NCBI GenBank assembly: GCA_043806395.1
Contig: JAZDHC010000168.1
Location: 1 to 20,628 of the forward strand
DNA from: CG2-30-40-21 sp043806395
Lineage (GTDB): Bacteria > UBA9089 > CG2-30-40-21
DNA length: 20,628 nucleotides
Reading direction: 5' to 3'
The position numbers were made by a program, and so were the translations under genes. Shown here piece after piece: positions 1 through 6,304 of this stretch. Below the pieces are notes generated by a model. The model worked only from the letters and a program-made list of their open reading frames with translations. It made no database searches and had not been told where the DNA came from. Within the stretch, counting starts at the first letter, position 1; each line of letters begins with the position of its first letter.

Positions 1-61
1 CACTTTCATCGTTTTTCATATGATTCCTTTCGGGCAAGGAGACATCATCTACAGAATACAA

Positions 62-87
62 CCCCCTAACCCCCTTTTCTAAGGGGG
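62..87. repeat. CCCCCTAA/AAGGGGG intergenic hairpin repeat
   Basis: A perfect 7-bp inverted repeat (CCCCCTT at 70-76, TTCT loop, AAGGGGG at 81-87) is preceded by a second CCCCCTAA unit at 62-69. C-rich hairpins of this style are widespread dispersed intergenic repeats. Here the repeat supplies the last codons and the stop of the truncated PLD remnant, so it marks the broken edge of that gene. Bases 1-61 hold nothing I can identify. Confidence 0.55.
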
Positions 88-603
88 AATATTGCACTCT
101 CAACTAACCGCAAGCTTTCAAACAAAGGTGAACCGTCCCACCATTCATAATTCAACCGCCAGGCAGATAATGTTTCATTCACACTGCCGATAAAAGAGGT
201 TTTGCTTCCATCCGATAGGGTTATGACTCCTGCCTTGCCATGAATAAGCCCAAAAACATTATCAGGCAGTATCTTTTATTTCGAGTTTTCCACTTTTTAT
301 AAACTCATATAATCGCTTCAATCGTGGGGTTGCTGATGCATAAACCTTTTCGGGTTCGTTTTCACACCACTCACGACGCAAAGCAGAAGCGGCTGCAGTT
401 GCAGTCTCACAATCCTCTTTTTCTATTTGAGAATTACAAATCAGATGCACCTTACCACTAATGCTTTCTATTGCTTCGCCAGTAATTTCAAGGACTGACG
501 AACTGAAATAACCGGCGATGCGGTCATAACTTTGGGCATTATGTAATTTGTCATTCAAAAACTGTTTGTCAAGGCGAGTTGCTCTTGACGAATATCTGTT
601 TAT
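66..603 (-). pseudogene. Phospholipase D-like (helicase-associated) protein, N-terminal remnant with lost start and frameshift
   Basis: This is the N-terminal part of a PLD-superfamily protein of the kind found at the front of defence-associated SNF2-type helicases. The recognisable segments are YSSRATRLDKQFLND, then SYDRIAGYFSSS, then, after a frame change near 268-273, the HKD-type region LIHGKAG followed by FIGSVNETLSAWRLNYE. The conserved reading begins at 601-603, where the codon is ATA rather than ATG. It overlaps the dinD stop as ATAA, behind a GAGGTGGAG ribosome-binding sequence. The longest uninterrupted frame only opens at a TTG at 558 and stops at 262; the remaining PLD sequence continues one frame over to a stop at 66-68. 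The last residues (FPLRKGG) are encoded by an intergenic repeat, so the helicase part is missing. I read it as a dead, truncated gene. A sequencing error could explain the frameshift but not the truncation. Confidence 0.72.
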
Positions 604-1469
604 CGCTTCTCCACCTCGCCTTGTTCAGGCAATTTCCCAGCTTTGTGAGCTAATTTCTTCTCTTCAGCTTTTACACATCTTTTAAGTTTTTTAATATCTT
701 CGGCTGGTGGTAAATCCTCTGGTTTAATTCCTCTTTTGCCCAACATATCACGAACGCTTGAGTTATTTTGAACATGCTCTCTTGTTATGCTCACTTCTCC
801 TTGTAAATCAGCTTCATTTACATTATGATTAGTCATTTCAGTTGCCAAATTCTTTGCCGCAATTGTTAATGTGGGCAAAAAATCAGCTAATGATCTATTG
901 TCTTTTATGCCAAGCTTGTCTTTCATGTCCCCAGTATTTCTGCCACCAAACAATGCTTTATCACCTTTTGAACGAATGCGTCCGAACCCTGCATCATCAA
1001 CACCTCGTTCATAAATATTTTGAGACAATTGCTTTTCTGATTCCTTTAATCTATCTCTCGCATCCATTCTTGCAATTAAGTTCATTCTTTCTTCTATTAG
1101 CTCTTGCTTTCTTGTTTGAAATGCAAAATAACTTTGAGCAAAGGCTATTTCTTCTTTCTTGGGGTCGCCATTTTGTGCTATCAAATAGCATGCATACCGA
1201 GTGAGCATATAATCCTCGATGCTTCGTTTAGCGCCGCTGCCGAGTTCAACCATTTTCGTGATTTCACGAAAATGGTCCGACGGTTCGACACCAGTGTTTT
1301 TGCAAGATTCAATTGCTCTATTTATAGCCACAATAAAATTTTCCCATCTTGCATAACCTAAACATTCCTGCAATTCCCTTGCATACCAAAATTCAATATT
1401 ATTTTCAATATCAACATTTAATATTTCATTAAATGTTTTATGCAGTCTTTCTAAATTTGAATTAAGCAT
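600..1469 (-). CDS. dinD: DNA damage-inducible protein D (DinD family)
   Basis: The 289-aa product has the length and sequence pattern of DinD. In E. coli, DinD is an SOS-induced inhibitor of RecA filament growth; in other genomes its relatives often sit inside defence or restriction islands. The BRO-N-like N-terminal part is seen around residues 26-120, with FWYARELQECLGY, SDHFREITKM and LTRYACYLIAQNGDPKKEEI. The central and C-terminal stretch (IYERGVDDAGFGRIRSKGD, ALFGG, then MLGKRGIKPEDLPPAED) is typical of the family. The ATG start at 1469 follows a strong AGGAGGG. The gene is 29 bp downstream of the methylase/NTase chimera, and its stop overlaps the lost start of the PLD gene, so all three were probably one operon. 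I see no room for a LexA-controlled promoter of its own. It appears intact, unlike both neighbours. Confidence 0.88.
   Translation of the reverse strand: MLNSNLERLHKTFNEILNVDIENNIEFWYARELQECLGYARWENFIVAINRAIESCKNTGVEPSDHFREITKMVELGSGAKRSIEDYMLTRYACYLIAQNGDPKKEEIAFAQSYFAFQTRKQELIEERMNLIARMDARDRLKESEKQLSQNIYERGVDDAGFGRIRSKGDKALFGGRNTGDMKDKLGIKDNRSLADFLPTLTIAAKNLATEMTNHNVNEADLQGEVSITREHVQNNSSVRDMLGKRGIKPEDLPPAEDIKKLKRCVKAEEKKLAHKAGKLPEQGEVEKR
1250..1275. repeat. 26-bp near-perfect palindrome inside dinD
   Basis: CCATTTTCGTGA (1250-1261), a TT centre, and TCACGAAAATGG (1264-1275) form a 12-bp perfect inverted repeat within the dinD codons for HFREITKM. It may be a coincidence of a conserved protein motif, or a binding or attenuating site inside the coding region. 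Confidence 0.6.
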
Positions 1470-1498
1470 TTACATCCCTCCTGAAAATAATTATTGTT

Positions 1499-2371
1499 TT
1501 ACACCCCATCATTCCTGACCAGCTCTTTTAATATCATTGCCACAGGAGCTTCTTTTCTCCAATGGCTCATATTGCTGATATGCTCAAAGGTTGCGATATA
1601 TCCTAAAAACTCACAGATTAGCTCTCGTTTATTCCAATAATCTCCAACCTCATTTTTAAGCCAGTTTCTACCTGTAATCACATTGTCATTGTCCTTGCTT
1701 GCTAAGTAAAGTGCCATAAACACATTTCGTAGCAATGATCCTGCAAAACCATCACCGCTTATATTACGACCAGCCCACTCAATGGCTGTCTTAAATCTGG
1801 CACAGTTTGCCTTTGAATTTTCCATAAATTCCTTATATTCATGAACACCAAAGCCTCTGGCAAGCTCTTGGTATGCGGATAACTGATAAACATTATTCTT
1901 TTCAAGCTCCAGCCCTTTGATATATAGCCGCTCCTCCGCAGATAATACCTTCCACAAAAATGAGTCAAATTCACTGGGTATGAGTTGGTCATAAGCAATC
2001 TTTTTAGCACTTTCAATTACTTGGGCAATAGGGGATAATCCGCTGCTTTTCCTTGTTCTTGTAAGCTCGTAGGCAACATCGATATCCTCAATTCGTTTGT
2101 ATGAGGTAAGCACCTTCAAGGATGCTGCATAAGCTGCCAGAATATAATCTGCATCATTAAAGTTTGGCTCCTCTTTATCGTCAAGGCAATGCATACTCTT
2201 AATCTGTGCCTTTACCTCGTCCTCAATATCTGGCATAATCTCGTCATCCCCTCGAGCATAGGAACCGTAGAGAATGACCTTTTTCAATTTATTGCCAAAT
2301 ATCGGGATAGTTTTTCCAATTAACTCATTCATTATCATATCAATTTCATTTTTTGTCTTTGTCCTGAGCAT
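1499..2371 (-). CDS. Chimeric ORF: nucleotidyltransferase N-terminus fused to DUF1156 DNA methylase C-terminus
   Basis: The 290-aa ORF is two unrelated pieces. Residues 1-42 are the start of a MNT-type nucleotidyltransferase, ending in its helix-turn signature LYGSYARGD; the SDxD metal-binding aspartates that should follow are absent. From about residue 47 to the end, the sequence matches my knowledge of the C-terminal region of DUF1156-type adenine-specific methylases. It has DADYILAAYAASLKVLT, EERLYIKGLELE, YQELARGFGV, KANCARFKTA, GFAGSLLRNVFMALYLA, DYWNKR and the family ending MSHW...LVRNDGV. The methylase catalytic domain is missing, and the NTase cannot be active without its aspartates. 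The ORF therefore looks like a deletion or recombination product, perhaps expressed but probably non-functional. The junction lies near 2233-2245. The ATG at 2371 has only a weak GGGG upstream. It is followed by dinD in the same direction. Confidence 0.7.
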   Translation of the reverse strand: MLRTKTKNEIDMIMNELIGKTIPIFGNKLKKVILYGSYARGDDEIMPDIEDEVKAQIKSMHCLDDKEEPNFNDADYILAAYAASLKVLTSYKRIEDIDVAYELTRTRKSSGLSPIAQVIESAKKIAYDQLIPSEFDSFLWKVLSAEERLYIKGLELEKNNVYQLSAYQELARGFGVHEYKEFMENSKANCARFKTAIEWAGRNISGDGFAGSLLRNVFMALYLASKDNDNVITGRNWLKNEVGDYWNKRELICEFLGYIATFEHISNMSHWRKEAPVAMILKELVRNDGV

Positions 2372-2428
2372 AATTCACACCCCATCTTGGTCAGCCTCTC
2401 AAGAATAATTTCGATTTGTGAAACCAGA

Positions 2429-3277
2429 CTATTCAACTACAAGACTATCAATCCCCTTGATTATCTTCAATAATTCAGCCAATTCATCAAGTCCAAGCGA
2501 ATTAGCTCCATCACACAAGGCTTTTTCCGGGCAGGAATGAACCTCCATGAATAAGCCATTACACCCACAAGCAACACCTGCCTTAGCTATGTAAGGAACG
2601 AATTCAACCTGTCCGGAAGAGCAATTGCCTGCCCCACCAGGCAGTTGGACGCTATGGGTGGCATCAATAACCACAGGATAGCCCGTAGCCTGCATGGTGG
2701 GTATAGAACGGAAATCAACCACAAGATTATTATAACCAAAGGTTGTACCTCGTTCAGTCAGAATCAGGTTTTCATTGCCTGTAGAGGCAACCTTTTCTAC
2801 CAGATTGAGCATATCCCATGGAGCCATGAATTGCCCTTTTTTTATATTAATGACCTTGTTGGTAGAGGCAGCCTTAAGGATAAGGTCTGTTTGTCGGCAA
2901 AGCAAGGCTGGAATCTGGATAATATCAACCACATCTGCAACCTCATCCACCTCATCTACAGAATGAACATCTGTTAAGAGAAGAATGTTTAACTCTTTTT
3001 TAAGCCTGTCCAATATCCGTAATCCCTCCTTTATTCCTGGTCCCCGATAGCTGGCATGAGATGTTCTATTTGCCTTATCATAGGAGGCTTTGAAAACAAA
3101 GGGGATAGAGAGGTTTTTTGTTATCTCCAAAAGTTCTTTTGCAGTCTCAAAGCACATATCCTCTGATTCAATAACGCAGGGGCCGGCAATTAAAACAAAT
3201 GGATTATTCCCACCAATTAATAGAGGGGTGCCCTCCTTTATGTTTCCTATTTGTATTTCTTTCGTTTTTTCTCGCAT
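2429..3277 (-). CDS. kdsA: 3-deoxy-8-phosphooctulonate synthase (KdsA)
   Basis: KdsA condenses phosphoenolpyruvate with arabinose 5-phosphate to Kdo 8-phosphate in the cytoplasm, committing carbon to the inner core of lipopolysaccharide. The 282-aa product has the whole TIM-barrel signature: LIAGPCVIES, FKASYDKANRTS, LTDVHS, IIQIPALLCRQTDLI, NIKKGQFMAPWDM, TERGTTFGYNNLVVDFR, VIDATHSVQLPGG and FMEVHSCPEKALCDG. Cys34, His208, Glu245 and Asp256 are the four ligands expected of the metal-dependent class typified by Aquifex; the E. coli-type enzyme has Asn in place of the Cys. I chose the ATG at 3277 because CGGAGG lies 10 bases upstream and the protein then has normal length. A longer in-frame start at 3337 would overlap the preceding nuclease gene and add non-conserved residues. 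It sits among accessory genes, with no other Kdo or LPS gene visible. Confidence 0.96.
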   Translation of the reverse strand: MREKTKEIQIGNIKEGTPLLIGGNNPFVLIAGPCVIESEDMCFETAKELLEITKNLSIPFVFKASYDKANRTSHASYRGPGIKEGLRILDRLKKELNILLLTDVHSVDEVDEVADVVDIIQIPALLCRQTDLILKAASTNKVINIKKGQFMAPWDMLNLVEKVASTGNENLILTERGTTFGYNNLVVDFRSIPTMQATGYPVVIDATHSVQLPGGAGNCSSGQVEFVPYIAKAGVACGCNGLFMEVHSCPEKALCDGANSLGLDELAELLKIIKGIDSLVVE

Positions 3278-3323
3278 TGTGGTATTTCCTCCGAAGTTAT
3301 TTGTAAAGCAGGGTTTTACGCTT

Positions 3324-4328
3324 TTAGCTCTTCCCATCCCTTATCTTCTCCAATCTCCTTCCAATCTCCTCCTCACTTGGCAATTTAGTCTTATATTCTG
3401 CTACAAATATTTTATCTTCCAAGCCACCCAAGGCATAGTGTACCTCTTCCTTACCTTTATACTCACAGACAATCAATCCTACAGGTGGTTTTTCCCAAAG
3501 ATACATCTTGTTTTCTCGATAATAGGTGAGGTATTTATTTATCTGTCCAACAAATTCGCTTTTGAATTTACCCATTTTTAAGTCTACTATAACAATACAG
3601 GGGATGCCTCGATGATAGAATTCAAGGTCAACAGCATGAATCTCCTGATCAATGATAATCTTCCGCTGGCGACCTGCAAGAGAAAAGTTGGGACCAAATT
3701 CCAGTAACAACCTTTCCACATTAAATAGTAATCCTTCTTCTAATTGCTTTTCGCTATAGCCTTTCTGAAGTTGAAGAAAGTCAAAATTATAGGTGTTCTT
3801 AAAAACTTGCTCAGGGAGAAGAGGTTTTAAGGGAAGAGGTTGGATTATAGATAACTCACCTTCTTTCAAGGTTCTTTGATATAAATTGCTTTTAATTTGG
3901 TGCCTTAATTCTCTAACACTCCAATTGTTTTGTACAGTTTGTAGTTCATAAAACTGGCGTGTTTGATTATTGTCTATGTAAATTAATTCTACTATATGTG
4001 ACCAACTTAATTGTTCAGACACTGTCTGAACAATTGGATATGTTTTATAAAACTTCAGCGTATAATGTAATATTACTTTAGCAAGTCCTAAATCTTTTGC
4101 AAGATTTGAAATTGCATTCTTGCCATAATCTGCCCTCTCTTTATGTTCCAACTCACCTCTGGCTATCCTTTCTCCCATCTGCCAATATGTCTGCACCCGT
4201 AAATTGTCTACAGTTTTATATGCCTGATAAGTAGCTTTCTCAAGCAGACTGCGAATATCTCTTAAAATTTCATTATAGTCCTCTACTGTGTCTATCTGTT
4301 TCTTAGTTGTTATTACCTCTTTTATCAC
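3324..4328 (-). CDS. DUF1016/YhcG-family PDDEXK nuclease
   Basis: The 334-aa protein is a full-length member of the YhcG (DUF1016) family. The N-terminal half (about residues 18-155) is the helical DUF1016_N region, with NLRVQTYWQMGERIARGEL and LSWSHIVELI. The C-terminal half (about 175-330) is a PDDEXK nuclease fold. It carries Asp234 in AVDLEFYHR, the Asp249-Leu-Lys251 of VDLKMGKF, and Gln262 in FVGQINKYL, which fit the D...(D/E)xK...Q active-site pattern. Family members are often found beside restriction, DNA-damage and mobile-element genes, where a nuclease role is presumed. The start is GTG at 4328 with a weak GGGGTAAAG upstream; no better in-frame ATG exists near it. It lies 44 bp after the secreted protein gene and 46 bp before kdsA. 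The substrate is unknown. Confidence 0.88.
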   Translation of the reverse strand: MIKEVITTKKQIDTVEDYNEILRDIRSLLEKATYQAYKTVDNLRVQTYWQMGERIARGELEHKERADYGKNAISNLAKDLGLAKVILHYTLKFYKTYPIVQTVSEQLSWSHIVELIYIDNNQTRQFYELQTVQNNWSVRELRHQIKSNLYQRTLKEGELSIIQPLPLKPLLPEQVFKNTYNFDFLQLQKGYSEKQLEEGLLFNVERLLLEFGPNFSLAGRQRKIIIDQEIHAVDLEFYHRGIPCIVIVDLKMGKFKSEFVGQINKYLTYYRENKMYLWEKPPVGLIVCEYKGKEEVHYALGGLEDKIFVAEYKTKLPSEEEIGRRLEKIRDGKS

Positions 4329-4372
4329 ATCTTTACCCCTTTGGAAAAAGTTTGAACAATGCCCTGTGCTCT

Positions 4373-5689
4373 TTATTTCTTCTTCTCCTTCTTCTCCCCA
4401 GGAAAAGCGGGTATTCTTATCCTGAAATAACCTGACACAGAGTATCCATTCAGGGTATCATTTGCAATCTTATTATTGAACTTGATGTAGGTAAAATTGA
4501 AGGGAAGAAACTTGTCGATGAAGGTATTTATCATAATACATTCCTTTTTTTGAGGATAGATAATCTCAACAAATGCCATGCGATTACATATAGTTGTATT
4601 CAAGCCGGCAATGAAAGCCTTATCAGAGGTTACATTTAGCTTATTTGAGATGGGGTTAATGAGTTTACCAATGGGTCCATATTGGTTGCCAATATGGAAA
4701 CCGATATTTTTGAAGCTTTTACTCAAGATACCATAGGTATAACTAAAGGAGTCAGATTGGTTTGAAACAGCCCCACCCATTTGGCCCGCATTGGATGCCT
4801 TACCCTGAAGGACAATAAAACTGTGACACCCAAATGCTACTGCTGGAATCCATTTCTTTTCAGGTATTAAATTATACTTAAAATCTCCTGAACAGCTTAA
4901 TCGATTGATGGGATTAAAAATTTCTATTTTTTCATACTTGCTTTCTTCATATGTTGTCTTATTCCAGAATTCTCCAATATAGTAGGTAAACAAAAAGTCT
5001 ATATTAAGCTTTCTCTGCTTATCAAGCCTGTAGGCTGTTGGTATCAGCATTAAACCTGTTGTTGAGGGGCTGCCGGTGATGATTGGTTCGCCTGAGAAGG
5101 CAATCATCCAGGACTTTATTGCACACAATATTCTTGAAGGCGGGACATCATCTACTTGAGGGGTGGTAGTAGTCGTAGCTTCAGATGGCTGGCTTGAGAG
5201 GGTGGTAGGGGAGCCAACGGTGGTGGCAGTTGGCAGTTGGCAGTTGGCAGTCGGCAGGGTAGGGGAGCCAACGGTGGATGATTCTGTTCCCGGAGCAATC
5301 CCTTGCTGCCTGAGAGGGTAGGGGGTAGTTGTCCCTTCTGTAGTAGTTATGGTAGCTACTGGCATAAATTGGGCTGATTCTGCCTGTGATTGAACTGGTG
5401 GCGATTCTTTTTGAGGGATAGTGGTAGTCGCAGCTTCAGATGGCTGACTCAAGAGGGTAGGGGAGCCGACAGGGGAGGCAGTTGGCAGTTGACAGTCGGC
5501 AGTTGACAGGGTAGGGGAGCCGGAAGTTGATGACTCTGTATTGGTCCCTGACCCCTGACCCCTGACCCCTGTACTTGTTCCATCCTCATATTGAGGGGAT
5601 AATGCAAGTTTATCATCATCAATATTCTCACCATAACATAAGGATAGGTGAGTTAATAAAATCACTAAAATGATAAAAATCTTATCCAT
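4373..5689 (-). CDS. Exported protein with heptanucleotide-repeat-encoded linker and putative beta-barrel C-terminus
   Basis: The 438-aa product begins with a clear signal peptide (MDKIFIILVILLTHLSLCYG, cleavage near 20). Residues about 38-180 are a low-complexity Ser/Thr/Pro linker. This linker contains a roughly 43-aa unit twice, at 51-93 and 135-178 (GSPTL..ADCQLPTA..VGSPT..SQPSEA..TT.PQ). Much of it is literally translated heptamer DNA repeats. Residues about 185-430 are rich in alternating hydrophobic and aromatic strands (STTGLMLIPTAYRL, NIDFLFTYYIGEF, AFVEIIYPQ, FNFTYIKFNNKIAN, YFRIRIPAF). This suggests a small outer-membrane beta-barrel, faintly like YjbH-type proteins, but I cannot name the family. 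The tail is EKKEKKK. The ATG at 5689 has GGGAGTG five bases upstream. The protein is either a real surface protein with an expandable linker or one colonised by repeats. Confidence 0.68.
   Translation of the reverse strand: MDKIFIILVILLTHLSLCYGENIDDDKLALSPQYEDGTSTGVRGQGSGTNTESSTSGSPTLSTADCQLPTASPVGSPTLLSQPSEAATTTIPQKESPPVQSQAESAQFMPVATITTTEGTTTPYPLRQQGIAPGTESSTVGSPTLPTANCQLPTATTVGSPTTLSSQPSEATTTTTPQVDDVPPSRILCAIKSWMIAFSGEPIITGSPSTTGLMLIPTAYRLDKQRKLNIDFLFTYYIGEFWNKTTYEESKYEKIEIFNPINRLSCSGDFKYNLIPEKKWIPAVAFGCHSFIVLQGKASNAGQMGGAVSNQSDSFSYTYGILSKSFKNIGFHIGNQYGPIGKLINPISNKLNVTSDKAFIAGLNTTICNRMAFVEIIYPQKKECIMINTFIDKFLPFNFTYIKFNNKIANDTLNGYSVSGYFRIRIPAFPGEKKEKKK
5225..5257. repeat. GGCAGTT heptamer tandem array (copy 1)
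   Basis: Three perfect GGCAGTT units (5225-5245) are followed by GGCAGTC and a partial GGCAG. Because 3 x 7 bases encode 7 residues, the array stays open and is translated on the minus strand as TANCQLPTA-type peptide. The layout resembles the short tandemly repeated heptamers known from cyanobacterial genomes. Confidence 0.8.
5477..5509. repeat. GGCAGTT/GACAGTC heptamer tandem array (copy 2)
   Basis: A second array of the same heptamer is partly diverged: GGCAGTT x2, GACAGTC, GGCAGTT, then GACAG. It sits at the equivalent place in the other copy of the duplicated 43-aa linker unit and encodes ADCQLPTA. Confidence 0.78.
5549..5570. repeat. TGACCCC heptamer tandem array
   Basis: Three perfect TGACCCC units plus one base lie at the 5' side of the linker-coding region. 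They are read on the minus strand as GVRGQGSGT. This is a different heptamer family from the GGCAGTT arrays in the same gene. Confidence 0.8.
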
Positions 5690-5710
5690 AATTTCACTCC
5701 CATGCCATAT

Positions 5711-6046
5711 TTACAGACGAAATTGCTGCCAAAGTTGCCGTATTGCTGCACACACTTGTGCCCAATCATCATCTTTCAGTGTTCCTAATCTACGCATAAT
5801 TAAACGCTTTTCTATTGTTGCCAGCTTATGTACCCGAATAACTGAGGGAACTAACAAACCTGCTTGTTGCCACTCTATAATTTTAACATCAAAAAGAGTT
5901 TGCACCGGTTGACTGGTTACTCGAACCACAACAACATCCTCATCCCCTGTATCCAAAAGAACTATTGCCGGGCGTTGTTTCACACTCGTAATGTTTGTAA
6001 AGGGAAAAGATACCAAAATGATTTCACCTTGACGGTAATTCTCCAT
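5711..6046 (-). CDS. PemK/MazF-family mRNA interferase toxin
   Basis: The 111-aa protein has the PemK/MazF fold signature: YRQGEIILVSFPFTN near the N-terminus, then VKQRPAIVLLD, then VVVVRVTSQ, and a C-terminal helix beginning IEKRLIMRRLGTLKDDDWAQV. Toxins of this family are sequence-specific endoribonucleases that cut mRNA and arrest growth when the unstable antitoxin decays. The gene starts five bases after the stop of the small upstream gene 6052-6270, the classical antitoxin-first layout. GACAGGATG, part of the antitoxin's last codons, probably serves as its ribosome-binding site. The length is normal, with no frameshift. Confidence 0.88.
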   Translation of the reverse strand: MENYRQGEIILVSFPFTNITSVKQRPAIVLLDTGDEDVVVVRVTSQPVQTLFDVKIIEWQQAGLLVPSVIRVHKLATIEKRLIMRRLGTLKDDDWAQVCAAIRQLWQQFRL

Positions 6047-6051
6047 TATTT

Positions 6052-6270
6052 TTACATCCTGTCATAGATAGAGTCTGCTTCACTGTATCCAGCAAAGAAT
6101 TGTTCCGTTGTCAATCCAGACCACATCATTTGTTCATTTACATCTATTGACTCAGGAGATAGAATAATCATTCGAACAACCTGTCCTCGTGGCAATACTG
6201 ACAATAAATCCTCAGGGAACTCAATATTGCCTTCTCTTGGTATTTTAATTGGAATTTCGTAGGCTTTCAT
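6052..6270 (-). CDS. Antitoxin partner of the PemK/MazF toxin
   Basis: This 72-aa protein precedes the toxin by five bases. Its N-terminus (MKAYEIPIKIPREGNIEFPEDLLSVLPRG cut here in two parts: residues 1-15 and 16-29) alternates short strands as in an AbrB/SpoVT-like or similar DNA-binding antitoxin domain. The acidic C-terminus (residues 51-72, with GLTTEQFFAGYSEADSIYD) is the type of tail that wraps the toxin. AGGGAG lies seven to twelve bases before the ATG at 6270. Most of the assignment comes from position and size; the exact antitoxin family is not certain. Such pairs are usually autoregulated, but no operator is obvious in the 34 bases upstream. Confidence 0.75.
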   Translation of the reverse strand: MKAYEIPIKIPREGNIEFPEDLLSVLPRGQVVRMIILSPESIDVNEQMMWSGLTTEQFFAGYSEADSIYDRM

Positions 6271-6304
6271 TTTACTTTTCTCCCTTTAAGTTTGCAGTCG
6301 TCTA

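Noticed and set aside
2335..2436. 33-codon minus-strand ORF (TTG start) between kdsA and the chimeric gene
   Set aside because: Reads SLVSQIEIILERLTKMG, which looks protein-like, but it is short, overlaps both neighbours and has no clear ribosome-binding site; possibly another fragment of the decayed island.
3278..3337. N-terminal extension of KdsA to 3337
   Set aside because: The extra 20 residues overlap the nuclease gene, are not conserved, and a good ribosome-binding site precedes the internal ATG at 3277.
5225..5570. Possible CRISPR array
   Set aside because: Units are 7 bases, contiguous, with no spacers, and lie in a coding frame.
5449..5634. 61-aa minus-strand ORF in another frame of the secreted protein gene
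   Set aside because: It arises because heptamer repeats stay open in several frames; no signal peptide or ribosome-binding site.
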